From RGIG1934 sp964492545 (GTDB taxonomy: Bacteria; Bacillota; Clostridia; Lachnospirales; Lachnospiraceae): 28,347 nucleotides of DNA. This document shows positions 16,435 through 23,697 of this stretch, piece after piece; the stretch's first letter is position 1, and each line of letters starts with the position of its first letter. Below the pieces are notes generated by a model, which searched no databases, was not told the origin of the DNA, and worked only from the letters and a program-made list of their open reading frames with translations. The translations under genes were made by a program, and so were the position numbers. The stretch spans positions 1 to 28,347 of the forward strand of contig CAZBKO010000020.1 in NCBI GenBank assembly GCA_964492545.1, read 5' to 3'.

Positions 16435-16832
16435 TGTTTAATCATACCTCCATAAAATACTGCAACCTCATTTTTATCATCATGAATACACACTCTAACA
16501 TAATCATTTCTTTCTAAGCTGTACTCACCTGTTTTACTCATCTCATCAAATATCTGTTCATTATGAAATGTGTTGGTAAGTTCATCCTTTACAATCATCA
16601 TGTCTATGTTGATTCCAGGAAATGCACTATACACAGTATCCGCATATTTGCCATACATATCCTTTGTTAAAACTCCTGTATTTCTCATATTATCAACAAA
16701 ATATATCGTTTCTGACAGTAAATAGGTCTGCACAGATTCTTTGTGTCTCTCAACCATTATATTTACAGGTGCAATAAACATTAATATAACAGCTACTAAA
16801 ATGGAAACTATTTTTGATAAGCTATTTATCAC
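16431..16832 (-). CDS. Membrane-anchored TadE/minor-pilin-like protein, 133 aa
   Basis: GTG start at 16832, overlapping the end of the preceding 51-aa gene by 11 bases; GGAG lies 13 bases upstream, a long spacing, but an in-frame stop further up rules out other starts. One N-terminal helix (about residues 8-25), then a short exposed domain. The segment ETIYFVDNMRNTGVLTKDMYGKY resembles a pattern (FVDxxRxTGxLTxxMY) that I recall from small proteins in Tad-like operons of Lachnospiraceae, but the family has no assigned function. It is likely a minor pilin-like subunit; this rests on topology and operon context. Confidence 0.75.
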   Translation of the reverse strand: MINSLSKIVSILVAVILMFIAPVNIMVERHKESVQTYLLSETIYFVDNMRNTGVLTKDMYGKYADTVYSAFPGINIDMMIVKDELTNTFHNEQIFDEMSKTGEYSLERNDYVRVCIHDDKNEVAVFYGGMIKQ

Positions 16833-16977
16833 TGTATATAACCGGCTCCTTCCTGTCTAAATACCCCTTTGAGTTGTCTGATTTAAAGCTGTTGAAGAAC
16901 ATAAACATTACACTGACTGCCGCTGCAAATATCACCGCTGCTGCACCTATATACAAAAGCTTTAATATATCTTCCAT
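16822..16977 (-). CDS. Very small single-pass membrane protein, 51 aa, in Tad-like operon
   Basis: A short ORF that fills the otherwise empty gap between two operon genes. ATG at 16977 lies two bases after the preceding stop, and TAG at 16822-16824 overlaps the next gene. The product starts MEDILKLLYIG, continues with an Ala/Val/Phe/Met-rich helix (about residues 8-28) and ends in a short charged tail (KSDNSKGYLDRKEPVIYSDK). Size and topology suit a Flp-pilin-like or accessory subunit, but the G/xxxxE-Y processing signature of Flp pilins is missing. No good ribosome site is seen, so it is probably translated by coupling. Reality is supported by exact packing; function is unknown. Confidence 0.65.
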   Translation of the reverse strand: MEDILKLLYIGAAAVIFAAAVSVMFMFFNSFKSDNSKGYLDRKEPVIYSDK

Positions 16978-16979
16978 AA

Positions 16980-17432
16980 TTAACTCTGCTGTCTAAAAAT
17001 TATTCCGGTTATTACATCATTGGAATTTCTTACAGTCTCTCCTCTAAAAGATGCATATGGATTAATATAATCATCATATGTCGGTTCATCCTGATATGTA
17101 TAGGTATTGTTATTTACATTAACAAGCAGCCCACTTGCAAGGTCAAAGTCATATCCATAAAAGCTTGCACCTAATGTAGTTTCAACATATACACCTATCT
17201 TTTCGTCCTCCATTTTTCTGATAACACTAATAACCTCACTACCGGAAACATTAGCCCCATCATATATTGCCTTATCACTCTCAGCAAATTCTGTATTTAT
17301 TTTGTTTATTTGCTTTGCCCCGCCAGATGCAGTATTTTTTGCTTCTCTGGATATAAAAAATCCCAACGAAATAACAACGCAGGTTATTATTGTTCCTGCT
17401 GCCAATATTAATCCTTTTAAACTATTTTCCAT
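16980..17432 (-). CDS. Membrane-anchored pseudopilin-like protein, 150 aa
   Basis: The start MENSLKGLILAAGTIITCVV places a membrane helix (about residues 6-28) almost at the N terminus. An Ala/Ser/Gly-rich neck follows, then a small soluble domain with YGYDFDLASGLLVNVNNN and DEPTYDDYINPYASFRG. GAGG lies about 13 bases before the ATG, a loose spacing. There is no leader peptide or classical prepilin cleavage motif. I recall similar MENxxKAL-type proteins in Clostridial Tad-like operons but cannot name a family. As the first small protein after the platform gene it is the best candidate for the main fibre or pseudopilus subunit; this is inference. Confidence 0.75.
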   Translation of the reverse strand: MENSLKGLILAAGTIITCVVISLGFFISREAKNTASGGAKQINKINTEFAESDKAIYDGANVSGSEVISVIRKMEDEKIGVYVETTLGASFYGYDFDLASGLLVNVNNNTYTYQDEPTYDDYINPYASFRGETVRNSNDVITGIIFRQQS

Positions 17433-17460
17433 ATTTCTATATTATCCTCTCTTTCACTAT

Positions 17461-19071
17461 CTAAATCGTCATACTAAAGCTTCCCAGCTGCTGCATTCCA
17501 TAAATGATAAATGGAAGTACAAGCTTGAAAATAATTACACTACACAAAGGTATAAATGCAATAAATTTTGCAATTAACGCTTTATTCTTCACAATTTCCT
17601 GATTCTCTAATTTATGTTTTTCAACATAATAGGTTCTGTCAGCTTCCACATCTTCAAAGGCACTGCATATCCCAATTCTGTCGCTGGCAATGAATGCGTC
17701 TATAAGCCTCTCGTATGGTATAAATGATGCTTCATCCTTAGCCTCGTAAAATATTTTGTTACCCTTATATGCAAGATGATCTGCTATTTTTTCAATTGAA
17801 TCCTTGAATACAACTGCAAATGATTCCATGTTTTCCAAAAGTTTTTCCACAGTAATCCTATCCATATGCATAAGAACCAGTATTATTGTCTGAAACCTTA
17901 TTACCTCTTCTTCTCTGCCTATCAGCATTATCTGCTGCCTAAAAAGTATACTTACATATATTCCCATATAAACAAGAATTCCAACAATAATTCCTGCCGG
18001 TAATGATAATATGCCGACACCTATGGTGAGCATTATCATCATCGAAAGAACTGCAGCAAAAGTGGAGTAAACCATACGAACCAAAAGCAATTCCTTCACA
18101 TTGTATTTATAGACAATTGATTTCAATTTCCTGTCTATCTTAAAATATTTTGAATAATTCAAGGAAACAATCTTAATCATTACGCTTTCTATCCATGGTA
18201 TATTTAGAAGTGTTTGCACCCATGTTCCTTTATGGTTGTCAATCTCACTATCATATCTAAGTCTCTTAATAATCATAAATGTTATCATTGAAAATAAGAC
18301 CAGGGCAATGGTTATAATTATTCCTTTAATTGTACTATACTCATTTGATAACTCCGGCATATTGTATGTAGCCCACATTTCTATAGGTTTTATGGCAAAT
18401 ACCGGCAAAACTGTTATTCCTGTAAGTCCCATAAATTCATTTCTTATCTGATTTCTTCTAATAATTTCACCATGAATATCTTCCTTTAAATATCCAATAT
18501 TTTTTAGAAACATACTTCGTCCATCCACATATTTATCACCATAAATCATTACAGTTTCACAAATAACATATAAAGTCATGAAAAAGTGATTGGGTGAATA
18601 TTCCCTGTATGGATTATCGTAAGACTTTTTTTGATTCTCTCTGAGTATGTCAAGTATAAGCTGTCCGTGTAGTGACATCTCATAATCTGCAGTATTTATT
18701 GCATCCTCAAGTGCATCCTCAATCATTTTATCAAATCTATATCTATATCTTACGTCTGTTATGAACTGCTCTAAAGATGATAACAGCTTTGTTTCTATTT
18801 TATCTAATCTGTTGTACACAATGCTTGTACAAATCACATATGTCATTGCGATTGTTATGCACACATAATAAAATGACATGTCTGCAAACATCATCATCCC
18901 AACAACTGAAATAAGTGAAAAAATCATTACTCTCACAAGAGTTAACGCAGTTTTCTTCACAAAATAATTTCTAGGTCCTGGATAAAGTATTGTCATCCTG
19001 TTTTCAATTCGCCTTACAAAATCTCTCGTCAGCATATTTCTCGAAAAACATTTATACACCAAATAAAGCAT
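17461..19071 (-). CDS. Tad-like inner-membrane platform protein, apparent TadB-TadC fusion
   Basis: A 536-residue integral membrane protein. Two halves look alike: helices near residues 45-63 and 67-85, a soluble T2SSF-like segment (about 95-215; LSSLEQFITDVRYRYRF), helices near 220-240 and 250-270; then helices near 333-352 and 355-375, a second T2SSF-like segment (about 385-505; FQTIILVLMHMDRITVEKLLENM) and a C-terminal helix near 510-530. Tad systems normally use two separate proteins, TadB and TadC, each with one such domain. A strong AAGGAGGAG site lies inside the end of the ATPase gene, which this gene overlaps by 20 bases. It should anchor the ATPase at the membrane. Confidence 0.8.
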   Translation of the reverse strand: MLYLVYKCFSRNMLTRDFVRRIENRMTILYPGPRNYFVKKTALTLVRVMIFSLISVVGMMMFADMSFYYVCITIAMTYVICTSIVYNRLDKIETKLLSSLEQFITDVRYRYRFDKMIEDALEDAINTADYEMSLHGQLILDILRENQKKSYDNPYREYSPNHFFMTLYVICETVMIYGDKYVDGRSMFLKNIGYLKEDIHGEIIRRNQIRNEFMGLTGITVLPVFAIKPIEMWATYNMPELSNEYSTIKGIIITIALVLFSMITFMIIKRLRYDSEIDNHKGTWVQTLLNIPWIESVMIKIVSLNYSKYFKIDRKLKSIVYKYNVKELLLVRMVYSTFAAVLSMMIMLTIGVGILSLPAGIIVGILVYMGIYVSILFRQQIMLIGREEEVIRFQTIILVLMHMDRITVEKLLENMESFAVVFKDSIEKIADHLAYKGNKIFYEAKDEASFIPYERLIDAFIASDRIGICSAFEDVEADRTYYVEKHKLENQEIVKNKALIAKFIAFIPLCSVIIFKLVLPFIIYGMQQLGSFSMTI

Positions 19072-20635
19072 TATACTCCTCCTTATCCTGAAGTGTCAGA
19101 TACTTAAAAATCTCACATCGTCTTTCTTCACTTATATTGTTGCATAAACAATATGCCCCATCAATATATCTGACAATATCAACACTTTTATACAAATCAG
19201 AAGTATTGGACGATTTACATGGTACAATTTGCGTGATTCTTTCTATGTATCTATGACCGTCAATATCCTTTTCCATATGTATATCAAAATTAATTGCATC
19301 TACGACCTGTTCTTCCGCAATTCTTTCATTTGTAAACGCACCTGTTGAAAGTAAACAGTTTCTCATATACTTCACAAGCGCCTTTGTTGTTTTGGCATGA
19401 TGTGTAAACATAGTAAACAGACTTCCAACCATGGACATTTGAACAAGCCATGAGCTTACAGGTGCCGACGCCACCTCCCCAAGTATATTCACTGCACCAT
19501 CTGTCTTTTTCTGTAAGTCAAGTGCATCCTGACCTTTAACGGTATCTGTTTCGCAAAATGTCAATATGTTGCGTTCCGGGTAAATGTCACGCAAATGAAG
19601 TTCAAAAGCCATTTCCTGAATTCTCAATGTATATGCCGGATGAATAAATCCGATAAGTGACATAAGCATTGTTGTTTTCCCTGAACCCTGCGCACCGGTA
19701 ATTCCAATAACCTGACATCCCTTTACAAGATACTTAAGTACTTTTATGGCAATTTCACTCCCGGGTTCTGTCACAAGCTTTGATATATCCTTGTTATCAA
19801 TGGTGTTGAATTTTCTCACAAAAAATGCATAGCTTTCAGAAAACGGTGGTCTTACCACTACAACTCTCGAATGATCCTTCATCTCATTTACAACATATCC
19901 TCTCGCCATGGAAAACTGTCCTGGAAATCCATACCTGTATATATTCATGCAAATTCTCTGAAGCTCACTCTCATTTTCAAAGGTTAGAAAATCAAGGTGA
20001 AGCGTTATACCTCTCACGAACACCCATATACTGTTAAACATTTTTTCATTTCCGGACACACCTCCCGAAACGCCATCAATTACCATATCCCTTATTTCAT
20101 CGATAACTCCGAGACCCTTGTACTCCGCATAAACTCTCTGTACAAGCAATTCCAGCTTATCTAAGAACTTCAAATAAATGTTCTCTGATTCATATATTTC
20201 CTCTATATCATCTTCTGTAATCTTATAGCTAAAATCGTCACTGATTACAACAGGCTCAAGCAAATTATATTTATCTATTAGTTCTATAAATGCATGCTTT
20301 TTATATTCTTTAGAATATACATATAGAATTATGTCGAATTTTTCCCGCACAGATAACGAATCAAAGCTGCTAAATTCAATATATGCCTCGATATTGTTTC
20401 TATCTATATGTAGTTTCTTTGTAAGAATATCTCTAATACAGGTCTTAATATATGACTTAGCATTATCATCACCTATTCCACAATTTTTAAGTGCAGTTCT
20501 AAGCTCTCTCTTTCTCTTTCTAAGCTTAATAAGCTCCTCATCGCTCAATCCGATTTCATACAAATTTGCCCTTAATATACCATTAAATTCCTGACTTACC
20601 CTTTCAACAAGTTCATGGATTTTCAAATCAGACAT
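19052..20635 (-). CDS. CpaF/TadA-like secretion ATPase (VirB11/T2SE superfamily)
   Basis: A 527-residue cytoplasmic hexameric-type ATPase expected to drive subunit assembly. The N-terminal domain (1-180) is charged and lineage-specific. The core begins with VIDGVSGGVSG and VVVVRPPFSESYAFFVRKF (258-276). Walker A GAQGSGKT is at 314-321, an Asp-box-like RIQEMAFELHL at 338-348, Walker B ILGEVASA at 384-391 and the His box FTHHAKTT at 410-417. The usual TIED of the Asp box is changed to IQEM here, with Glu341 near the expected acidic position. The ATG at 20635 overlaps the preceding gene by eight bases. Type IV pilus PilB/PilT is ruled out by the CpaF-like pattern and by the CpaE-like neighbours. 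Confidence 0.88.
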   Translation of the reverse strand: MSDLKIHELVERVSQEFNGILRANLYEIGLSDEELIKLRKRKRELRTALKNCGIGDDNAKSYIKTCIRDILTKKLHIDRNNIEAYIEFSSFDSLSVREKFDIILYVYSKEYKKHAFIELIDKYNLLEPVVISDDFSYKITEDDIEEIYESENIYLKFLDKLELLVQRVYAEYKGLGVIDEIRDMVIDGVSGGVSGNEKMFNSIWVFVRGITLHLDFLTFENESELQRICMNIYRYGFPGQFSMARGYVVNEMKDHSRVVVVRPPFSESYAFFVRKFNTIDNKDISKLVTEPGSEIAIKVLKYLVKGCQVIGITGAQGSGKTTMLMSLIGFIHPAYTLRIQEMAFELHLRDIYPERNILTFCETDTVKGQDALDLQKKTDGAVNILGEVASAPVSSWLVQMSMVGSLFTMFTHHAKTTKALVKYMRNCLLSTGAFTNERIAEEQVVDAINFDIHMEKDIDGHRYIERITQIVPCKSSNTSDLYKSVDIVRYIDGAYCLCNNISEERRCEIFKYLTLQDKEEYNALFGV

Positions 20636-21431
20636 TGCATCCTGCCTTCCTAAGAATCATCTTCGCTGCACAGTCAACTCCATTAATGAACTCATAATTA
20701 TCTTCATAGATATTACACATAATATTTCTATCCATGAAATCAATTACCTTCCCCTCACAGACAGAATCTTTAAAGGCGACATTGTACGGAACTGCAGCAA
20801 TACATTTATCATCTATATGATACTTTCTCTTGATATTTCTCAGATTAAATCTAGAATCAGAATCATACCTTCCAATAACAAATAAACACTTTTCCATGAA
20901 TGACTTATTTTCATAAAGTTCCTTTGGAATCGGGCTATTATCCTGTTCTATATTAATCACCACAACATCAGCTTCACCTATCAGCTCCCGACTCAATGTA
21001 TTTCTCCCGTCACCGCAATCAATAAAAGCTGCCTTTCTTGTATTTGCTACATATTTAGAAATGATTTTTGCAATATTTTCACATTCCTTATTAAAAATTT
21101 CCTCTGAGGTTTCACTTGTTGATGGAAGATAATACAGCGATGTATTCTTAACCTTCACAATGGAATCCTCCACAAGATTGCCCTCTCTGTTCATCTTGAT
21201 TCCATCAATTACCTCGTCTATACCCTGCCTCTTATAGTAGGCAAAATCCTCCTTCATACAAACATATGAACTAATTGGCATAAATGCATTCTCTATTCGA
21301 TTAAAATCAAATTTCGACTGCATCACCGCAACATCCATATTATACTTAACAGCCGCCATTGAGCTTATTGCTACCAGATTAGATGATACAGCTGTTTTTC
21401 CCCTGGTTGTACCAAGAAATACTATATTCAA
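20628..21431 (-). CDS. CpaE/TadZ-like (MinD/ParA-related) protein with decayed P-loop
   Basis: A 267-residue protein with the fold pattern of MinD/ParA ATPases: MNIVFLGTTRGKTAVSSNL opens with a beta strand and a modified P-loop. KGGxGKT of the family is GTTRGKT here (residues 7-13), so the signature lysine and first glycines are lost but GKT remains. An IDCGDG segment near residues 138-143 matches the Walker A' strand. TadZ/CpaE proteins place Tad machines in the cell and often have atypical P-loops. TTG start at 21431 with AAGGAGGG nine bases before; the start overlaps the preceding TGA by four bases. Confidence 0.78.
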   Translation of the reverse strand: MNIVFLGTTRGKTAVSSNLVAISSMAAVKYNMDVAVMQSKFDFNRIENAFMPISSYVCMKEDFAYYKRQGIDEVIDGIKMNREGNLVEDSIVKVKNTSLYYLPSTSETSEEIFNKECENIAKIISKYVANTRKAAFIDCGDGRNTLSRELIGEADVVVINIEQDNSPIPKELYENKSFMEKCLFVIGRYDSDSRFNLRNIKRKYHIDDKCIAAVPYNVAFKDSVCEGKVIDFMDRNIMCNIYEDNYEFINGVDCAAKMILRKAGCNV

Positions 21432-22087
21432 ATTGTTTTTCCCTCCTTAGCACTTTTCACTGCTTTAGCCACCTGTATTGGCGTTTTTCCTGTATAATGG
21501 CATATATCTGCCACAAGACTTCTTTCCATTTCCTGGGATATGTGCCTGATGCTTCTCATTCTTTCGTATTGAATCTTGTATGAATATTCAAAATCCATCT
21601 CATCAAAAACAATTTCACTAACCTTTATATTTCTATTTGTTAAGGCAAATCTCTTCTTGAGATATTTCGCCGAAATACCATGTTTAAATGTATTTCTTAC
21701 TATAAATGTTATAAATGCATCACATTTGCTAATAGTCTTGAAGCAATCTTCAAGCACGCTCAAATCGGCATCATTGATAATCAGAAGTTCATCACTGTAC
21801 TGCTCAATTAGTCTGAGACCCGGTCCATAATATATAAATATAACATCATATTTATTATGCTTTTCCTCACAAAGACCTGTACAAAAATCCACATTCTTAA
21901 GTGAATGTATCTCATCATCAGCTTGCATATCCATATAAAAGTTCTTCAGGCTATGACATGAATCATAATCACACACAAGCACCCTGCATCCAAGATTACG
22001 AATTATATATGACATATACACAATATAATCTCTTGCGCAATTCCCATATACACATATCTTTTTCTGCGTAAATTCACCCCCTTCCAT
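21428..22087 (-). CDS. CpaE/TadZ-like protein lacking a P-loop, first gene of Tad-like operon
   Basis: A 219-residue protein. KKICVYGNCARDYIVYMSYIIRNLGCRVLVCDYDSCHSLKNF mirrors the first strand, loop, helix and second strand of MinD/ParA proteins, but no G-K-T/S nucleotide-binding loop remains. About ten cysteines make it notably Cys-rich for its size. I read it as a nucleotide-free partner of the next gene's product, perhaps a receiver-like or regulatory half of a CpaE-type pair. The ATG at 22087 has no ribosome site upstream; instead GGGGGTGA lies within codons 3-5, and no start codon follows it at useful distance. The true start is therefore uncertain. Confidence 0.7.
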   Translation of the reverse strand: MEGGEFTQKKICVYGNCARDYIVYMSYIIRNLGCRVLVCDYDSCHSLKNFYMDMQADDEIHSLKNVDFCTGLCEEKHNKYDVIFIYYGPGLRLIEQYSDELLIINDADLSVLEDCFKTISKCDAFITFIVRNTFKHGISAKYLKKRFALTNRNIKVSEIVFDEMDFEYSYKIQYERMRSIRHISQEMERSLVADICHYTGKTPIQVAKAVKSAKEGKTI

Positions 22088-22108
22088 GCATAAATAAATG
22101 TTTTGAAA

Positions 22109-22127
22109 ATGTTCTGAAACAGAACAT
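22109..22127. repeat. Perfect 8-3-8 inverted repeat in the Tad-like operon leader
   Basis: ATGTTCTG (22109-22116), AAA, CAGAACAT (22120-22127) is a perfect palindrome. An imperfect direct copy of its left part (ATGTTTTGAAA, 22098-22108) abuts ATGTTCTGAAA (22109-22119). It lies between the predicted transcription start (about 22160) and the first ATG, so it may be a repressor operator or an RNA hairpin with a three-base loop. Confidence 0.65.
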
Positions 22128-22166
22128 GAAAAATAAGATTGGTACCTAGATATTTAAGATGTATTT

Positions 22167-22195
22167 ATAATACTATTTGTATACCAATTTGTAAA
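22167..22195 (-). promoter_or_regulatory. Promoter of the Tad-like operon
   Basis: Minus-strand TTTACA (22190-22195), an exact 17-base spacer and TATTAT (22167-22172), a good sigma-A match. The leader would be about 73 bases. ATTGGTA (22138-22144) and its reverse complement TACCAAT (22183-22189) flank the -10 box, the second lying in the spacer. Confidence 0.6.
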
Positions 22196-22213
22196 GAGTT
22201 TTTTTTATTTTAC

Positions 22214-22242
22214 TTGTATTTTTTTCTGAATTATATTAATAT
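22214..22242 (+). promoter_or_regulatory. Possible promoter for pyrBI
   Basis: TTGTAT (22214-22219), 17 bases, TAATAT (22237-22242). The leader would be about 34 bases with AAGGAGG before the ATG. There is no room for a PyrR or UTP-sensitive attenuator between this promoter and the gene. Confidence 0.45.
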
Positions 22243-22282
22243 AGTTTCAATGTAAAAATACATACAACACAAGGAGGATACA

Positions 22283-23203
22283 ATGAGACATTTACTTAGT
22301 CCGATGGATTTCTCTGTCGATGAGCTAGACAAGCTGCTTGATCTTGCCAACGATATTGAAGCTAATCCTGATAAATACAAAGATTCCTGTCACGGTAAGA
22401 AGCTGGCCACATTATTTTATGAACCTAGCACTCGTACAAGACTCAGTTTTGAAGCTGCCATGTTAAATCTAGGAGGCAGTGTTCTTGGTTTTTCTTCTGC
22501 CGACTCAAGTTCAGCAGCCAAAGGTGAAAGTGTTTCCGACACCATCCGCATCATTTCATGTTACGCAGATATATGCGCTATGAGACATCCCAAAGAAGGT
22601 GCTCCATTAGTAGCTTCATCCAATTCATTAATTCCAGTCATCAATGCCGGCGACGGTGGTCATCAGCATCCAACTCAGACACTTACTGATTTACTTACAA
22701 TTCGTTCTCTTAAAGGACGTCTTTCTAATTTGACAATTGGACTGTGTGGAGACTTAAAGTTTGGACGTACTGTACACTCGCTCATCAATGCTCTATCAAG
22801 ATATGAAGGTATTTCATTTGTACTCATTTCACCAAAAGAGTTGCGTATTCCTGATTACATTCGCGAGGAAGTACTTGATGCAAAGCATATTAAATATACA
22901 GAAGTTGAAAAGCTTGAAGATGCAATGCACGACCTTGACATCCTATATATGACACGTGTTCAAAAAGAACGTTTCTTCAACGAGGATGAATACATTCGTC
23001 TCAAGGACAGCTATATACTAACAAAGGATAAAATGCAGTATGCCAAGGAAGATATGCTCATTCTCCATCCTCTTCCTCGTGTAAACGAAATATCTGTAGA
23101 AATAGATGATGATCCAAGAGCTGTTTACTTTAAGCAGGCACAATATGGCGTGTATGTCAGAATGGCATTAATACTAACATTATTGGAGGTGGAAGTATGT
23201 TAA
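22283..23203 (+). CDS. pyrB: Aspartate carbamoyltransferase, catalytic chain
   Basis: Second step of pyrimidine synthesis: carbamoyl phosphate plus aspartate gives N-carbamoyl-aspartate. The 306-residue chain has the carbamoyl-phosphate motif FYEPSTRTRLSFE near residues 49-61, GDGGHQHPTQTLTDL near 129-143, LCGDLKFGRTVHSL near 154-167 and LHPLPRVNEI near 262-271. SxKGES-like loop residues appear in SSSAAKGESVSDT. AAGGAGG precedes the ATG. It overlaps pyrI by seven bases, forming a pyrBI operon, so the enzyme is the allosteric PyrB-PyrI complex as in enterobacteria and not the PyrB-only form of Bacillus. Confidence 0.96.
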   Translation: MRHLLSPMDFSVDELDKLLDLANDIEANPDKYKDSCHGKKLATLFYEPSTRTRLSFEAAMLNLGGSVLGFSSADSSSAAKGESVSDTIRIISCYADICAMRHPKEGAPLVASSNSLIPVINAGDGGHQHPTQTLTDLLTIRSLKGRLSNLTIGLCGDLKFGRTVHSLINALSRYEGISFVLISPKELRIPDYIREEVLDAKHIKYTEVEKLEDAMHDLDILYMTRVQKERFFNEDEYIRLKDSYILTKDKMQYAKEDMLILHPLPRVNEISVEIDDDPRAVYFKQAQYGVYVRMALILTLLEVEVC

Positions 23204-23628
23204 ATGTAGGCGCATTAAATGAAGGTTTTGTTCTCGACCATATTCAGGCCGGTAAAGCAATGTCAATATATAAATACCTTGGACTTGATAAATTAGACTG
23301 CCAGGTAGCTATCATTAAGAATGCAAAAAGCAATAAAATGGGTAGAAAAGATATAATCAAAATTGAAGGTCCTCTTGATATTGTAGATCTTGATATCCTG
23401 GGCTTTATTGACCACAATATTACTGTAAGTATTATACAAAATGGTACTATTGTTGACAAAAAAGCCTTATCATTGCCATCAGTTGTAAGAAATGTACTCA
23501 AATGCAAGAATCCAAGATGTATTACTTCTATAGAGCAGGAGCTTGAACAGGTATTTATGCTCACTGACAAGGAACATGAAGTATATCGCTGCAAATACTG
23601 TGAAGAATTGTATGGTGGTATTTTTTAG
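23197..23628 (+). CDS. pyrI: Aspartate carbamoyltransferase, regulatory chain
   Basis: A 143-residue regulatory subunit. The N-terminal allosteric domain (about 1-95) starts LNVGALNEGFVLDHIQAGKA, the nucleotide-binding region. The C-terminal zinc domain has CKNPRC at about 103-108 and CKYC near 134-137, giving four cysteines that bind the structural zinc contacting PyrB. Feedback by CTP/ATP is known for the family. GGAGG lies inside the end of pyrB, and the genes overlap by seven bases. A hairpin terminator follows. Confidence 0.95.
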   Translation: MLNVGALNEGFVLDHIQAGKAMSIYKYLGLDKLDCQVAIIKNAKSNKMGRKDIIKIEGPLDIVDLDILGFIDHNITVSIIQNGTIVDKKALSLPSVVRNVLKCKNPRCITSIEQELEQVFMLTDKEHEVYRCKYCEELYGGIF

Positions 23629-23654
23629 AACGTAATTTTCTCGTCAAATAAAAT

Positions 23655-23697
23655 AAAGACGCTGTGTTTTGAATCATCAAAACATAACGTCTTTTTT
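23655..23697. terminator. Terminator between pyrI and the deacetylase gene
   Basis: AAAGACG (23655-23661) pairs with CGTCTTT (23688-23694). Inside, TGTTTTG and CAAAACA pair again across a small internal loop. TTTTTT follows on the plus strand and overlaps the stop codon of the convergent gene; on the minus strand TATTTTATTT follows. Confidence 0.88.

Noticed and set aside
16814..16996. 60-codon plus-strand frame between two Tad-like genes
   Set aside because: The minus strand over the same bases encodes a better-placed 51-residue membrane protein.
22109..22127. LexA/SOS box
   Set aside because: Firmicutes LexA sites have GAAC-N4-GTTC; here the halves are in the opposite order, GTTC-N7-GAAC.
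22243..22282. PyrR-type attenuator before pyrB
   Set aside because: The predicted leader is about 34 bases, with no hairpin or T-run.
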